Shown here piece after piece: positions 60,928-64,000 of a DNA stretch of 64,000 bases (its first letter is position 1; each line of letters opens with the position of its first letter). Position numbers and translations under genes: made by a program. This DNA is from an uncultured Flavobacterium sp. (GTDB lineage: Bacteria; Bacteroidota; Bacteroidia; Flavobacteriales; Flavobacteriaceae). The stretch spans positions 62,001 through 126,000 of the forward strand of contig CALJVL010000008.1 of assembly GCA_937773775.1 (NCBI GenBank), read 5' to 3'. The notes under the pieces were generated by a model. It worked only from the letters and a program-made list of their open reading frames with translations. It was not told where the DNA came from and ran no database searches.

Positions 60928-62568
60928 TTACTCAAAAATCACTTTATCTTCATTCTCAAACCATGATTTATAAAATTCCCGATGGATTTTCTCAATAGCG
61001 TTACGTTTCACTTTCATAGTTGGCGTCGTTAATCCGTTATCAATATTCCAATCTTCTTGCATGACAACCACTTTTTCGATCTTTTCATGCTTTTCAATAT
61101 GCAGGTTCGTCAAATTCATCGTTGCAATTAACTCGGCACATAATGATGCTCTGGATTTGGCCTTGCCTAATTCTGACAAGGTAATCAACGCTATGGGTTG
61201 CGGGATTCCAGTTCCCACGAGACATATTTGATCAATATCTTTATTTACGGACATTTTTAGTTCTAATGGCGAAGGAGAGATGTATTTGCCCTTGTCTGTT
61301 TTAAACTGGTCTTTAACTCGGCCCGTAATGGTCAAAAAGCCATCATGGTCATACTCTCCTATATCTCCGGTTTTAAAAAAACCTTCTTCATCAAAAACGG
61401 AAGCGGTAAAGTCGGGTGCTTTGTAATAACCCTTCATTAAACATTGATTTTTGATGCAAATTTCACCTTCAGGAGATAGTTTAACGCTTACATTGTCAAC
61501 GGCCTTTCCTACTGTCCCGACCCTGTTTTCAGTTGGTGTGTTGAAATGTGAAATAATAGTGTCTTCGGTCATGCCGTATCCTTCTAGAATTGTAATTCCA
61601 ATAGTTTCAAACCAATTCACTAAACTTGGAGCTATTGGTGCTGCTCCCGAAATAATAAATTTTGCTTCTCGCAATCCTAATTTCTGCTGAAGCTTTTTCT
61701 TGATGATCCCATTTACTATAGGAATTTTTAGCAGCATACTTAGTCTTTTTTGCGGAATCTTCTCCAATATTTTTTCTTGAAACTTGGCGTATATTCTCGG
61801 TACCGCAAAAATAAAAATGGGTTGTGTGCGCTCTAAATCTGAGGCGAAAGTTTGCAAAGACTCAGGAAAAGTAACTGTAGCTCCAATCGCAAAACTTACG
61901 GTTTCCAGCACACGTTCTGCTATATGAGCAATTGGTAAGAAAGAAAATAGTTTCGAATTATCTGCTAAAGGTAACCGCAAGTAAATAGCTTTAATACTTT
62001 CCATAAAATTATTTACCGTATGCATTACTCCTTTTGGCTCCCCTGTTGTACCTGAGGTGTAGATGATGGTATATAGGTCATCTGGTTTTTGGATATGAAC
62101 ATTTATGATTTCTTGTCCATTTGAAACTAGATCTTCCCACAGTACTCCCACAGCATCCCCATAAAGGCCCACGCAGATTTTATGTATGTCGGGAATGCCC
62201 GATTGCTGTGATGCAAGACTGTCTTGCTTTCCTATAATAATAGCCTTGCTGTCACTATGGACTAAAATTTGATTAACGGAATCGGCGTTAAGAGATGGAT
62301 AAATAGGGATGGAAACATGCCCTGACATCATAATAGCTAAATCGGCCATATGCCAATGTGCACAGTTTTTAGAGATTAAAGCAATATGACTCCTTTTCGG
62401 TAGATTAAAGTTTTTTATTCCATTGGCAATCTTGCGCGACTCTTGACCAGCTCTGGCAAAAGTATAGTTAATGATTTTGCCGTCAACAGGTTGTTTTAAA
62501 AAAACTGCATTTGGTGTTTTCTTTTCCCAATATTGAAAGGCTTCTAAAGGTGAACCAAAGTTTTGCAT
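60928..62568 (-). CDS. AMP-binding long-chain acyl-CoA ligase
   Basis: YTIIYTSGTTGEPKGVMHT; EGYGMTEDT; FFKTGDIGEYDHDGFLTITGRVKDQFKTDKGKYISP. Confidence 0.93.
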   Translation of the reverse strand: MQNFGSPLEAFQYWEKKTPNAVFLKQPVDGKIINYTFARAGQESRKIANGIKNFNLPKRSHIALISKNCAHWHMADLAIMMSGHVSIPIYPSLNADSVNQILVHSDSKAIIIGKQDSLASQQSGIPDIHKICVGLYGDAVGVLWEDLVSNGQEIINVHIQKPDDLYTIIYTSGTTGEPKGVMHTVNNFMESIKAIYLRLPLADNSKLFSFLPIAHIAERVLETVSFAIGATVTFPESLQTFASDLERTQPIFIFAVPRIYAKFQEKILEKIPQKRLSMLLKIPIVNGIIKKKLQQKLGLREAKFIISGAAPIAPSLVNWFETIGITILEGYGMTEDTIISHFNTPTENRVGTVGKAVDNVSVKLSPEGEICIKNQCLMKGYYKAPDFTASVFDEEGFFKTGDIGEYDHDGFLTITGRVKDQFKTDKGKYISPSPLELKMSVNKDIDQICLVGTGIPQPIALITLSELGKAKSRASLCAELIATMNLTNLHIEKHEKIEKVVVMQEDWNIDNGLTTPTMKVKRNAIEKIHREFYKSWFENEDKVIFE

Positions 62569-62883
62569 AACGTTATTTTTAATTTTTCAAATAATTCACT
62601 ATTGGGGTGATAGCTACCAAATATAATCTTTTTATTGTAAAAGTATTTAACAAATGGATTCCTGAAAAACCTCATCATTTATTTAGTGATAGAATAAGCT
62701 ATTTTTACTTTTGGTATCCTTCAAAAGCTCCTAGCGTCGAGCAAACTTCCCTCAACATAATTCAATAAATTTGCGATTATTAACAAAAAAATTAAACAAA
62801 TCTATACTACTACAGATTGTTTGTCTCTATGGACGGGGTTTAATTAGTAAGTTTTTTTCGTTCGTTTGTCAATTGGAAAGGCG

Positions 62884-62914
62884 GTTTGCAAAAACCTAGG
62901 TTGTTTTTGTAAAC
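62884..62914. promoter_or_regulatory. Inverted repeat GTTTGCAAAAAC...GTTTTTGTAAAC upstream of the AraC-type gene
   Basis: 12-bp arms, 11/12 complementary. Confidence 0.4.
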
Positions 62915-63032
62915 GAAAAATTCAAATACTTGCTTGTTAGCGCTTTAAATAACGAATATTCGGTAAAAAGCTTCTTTTTTATACTTAAAAGGACGAACTT
63001 TGATAGAACGTTGTAAAAACACAGCTTTATAA

Positions 63033-63594
63033 ATGAAGTTACACATAAAAAATATGGTTTGCGGTCGTTGCGAAGCAGGCCGTGAAAGCAGAATTGGAAA
63101 AAATGGAGCTCCCCGTCATTTCCATAAGATTAGGGGAGATAGAACTATCTCGAGAACTAACGGAAGAGGAAATAGAAAGCTTGGCAAATAATTTAAAAAA
63201 TCTTGGTTTTGAATTGTTGCAAGATGAAACAAGCAAGACGATTGAGCAGATTAAAAATTTTATTGTTGATTTGGTTCATCATCGAAGCGAAAATATAAAA
63301 ATTAATTTATCTACTTATTTATCAGAAGAATTGGGGCAAGATTATAGCACTTTGAGTAGGTTATTTTCAGATATTGAGGGCAGCACTATCGAACATTATT
63401 TTATCGCTCATAAAATCGAAAAAGCGAAAGAATTATTGGTTTACGATGAATTTACTTTAAGCGAAATTGCATTTCAACTCAACTATAGTAGTGCAGCCCA
63501 TTTGAGTAATCAGTTTAAAAAAGTGACCGGTTTCACACCTACGCATTTCAGAAAATTGGAAGACAATAGCAGAAAGCAAATTGACAGTTTATAA
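63033..63594 (+). pseudogene. AraC-family regulator with N-terminal HMA-like CxxC region, interrupted by +1 frameshift near 63072
   Basis: ATG frame gives MKLHIKNMVCGRC then shifts; the frame from GTG 63082 gives KAELEKMELPVISIRLGEIEL...AraC HTH (TLSEIAFQLNYSSAAHLSNQFKKVTGFTPTHFRK). GTG-started 63082-63594 ORF could also be expressed alone. Confidence 0.65.
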
Positions 63595-63680
63595 ATTATA
63601 TAAATGGCTACCATAATTGTGTAACTAAAAAAGGCCATTCAATTCGGATATTTGTATTGCTAACTTAAGATAGCGTAAAA

Positions 63681-63905
63681 ATGATACATACCTATATTGT
63701 TGGTGGAATGTCCTGCGACGGTTGTCGAACTAAGGTCGAAAAAACACTGAATGAAATCGATGGTGTAGAAGCGATCGTTAGTTTAGAACCAGCAATTGTA
63801 ACTATAACAATGGAAAAGCATGTTCCAACTGTGAAACTACAGGAAGCATTAGCAGCTGCAGGAAAATATACCATAGAGATGAGCCACCCTAAAAGAGTCA
63901 TCTAA
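63681..63905 (+). CDS. HMA-domain metallochaperone-like ORF / N-terminus of a frameshifted copper P-type ATPase
   Basis: MIHTYIVGGMSCDGCRTKVEKTLNEIDGVEAIVSLEPAIVTITMEKH. Confidence 0.85.
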   Translation: MIHTYIVGGMSCDGCRTKVEKTLNEIDGVEAIVSLEPAIVTITMEKHVPTVKLQEALAAAGKYTIEMSHPKRVI

Positions 63906-64000
63906 CAAACCGAATGAAGAAGCTGAGGTAAAAGCCTGTTGCGGCGATGACAAGCATCAGCATGCTAAGAGTAAAACAGAGGAGAAGCCCAACACTCCTG

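Noticed and set aside
1-64000. CRISPR arrays, rRNA, tRNA, phage or transposase genes
   Set aside because: No regularly spaced repeats, RNA gene signatures or transposase/integrase motifs were recognised by eye on either strand.

Overview
This 64 kb window is AT-rich chromosomal DNA from a Flavobacterium-like member of the Bacteroidetes. The evidence is SprA/Sov, RemB-like, PorP/SprF and PorG-like proteins, TAnnTTTG-type promoter motifs, and a murI-skp-skp-bamA-uppS-porG-nadK-pdxJ cluster. From left to right it holds: (i) a tightly coupled disaccharide operon (SLC45/GPH-like MFS, GH100-like invertase, PfkB sugar kinase, second MFS, trehalase); (ii) maeB, ruvA, a 7.1 kb sprA, gcvH, vanZ-like, deoC and a remB-like gene; (iii) heme/cytochrome oxidase accessory genes with SCO; (iv) an ABC (MacB-type)/HlyD/TolC export locus; (v) tsaB, nfu and the envelope-biogenesis cluster; (vi) a copper/silver homeostasis region from about 49.7 kb to the window end. 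That last region has HMA proteins, two DUF3347-type proteins, a TlpA-like thioredoxin, an uncharacterised outer-membrane protein, CusA/CusC/two CusB-like genes, an AraC-type regulator and an HMA/P-type ATPase start. It contains the most unusual signals. CusA is split by one in-frame TAA. The AraC-type regulator has a +1 frameshift exactly at its CxxC metal motif. An HMA chaperone-like ORF stops just before the apparent continuation of a P1B-ATPase in another frame, resembling the known E. coli copA programmed-frameshift arrangement. Other points of interest are a 115-nt structured intergenic element (48383-48497), a double palindrome upstream of the sugar operon, and a trehalase with a fungal-neutral-trehalase-like Ca2+-binding motif. 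No tRNA, rRNA, CRISPR array or intact mobile element was recognised. All family names come from reading translated sequences by eye; no database search was run.
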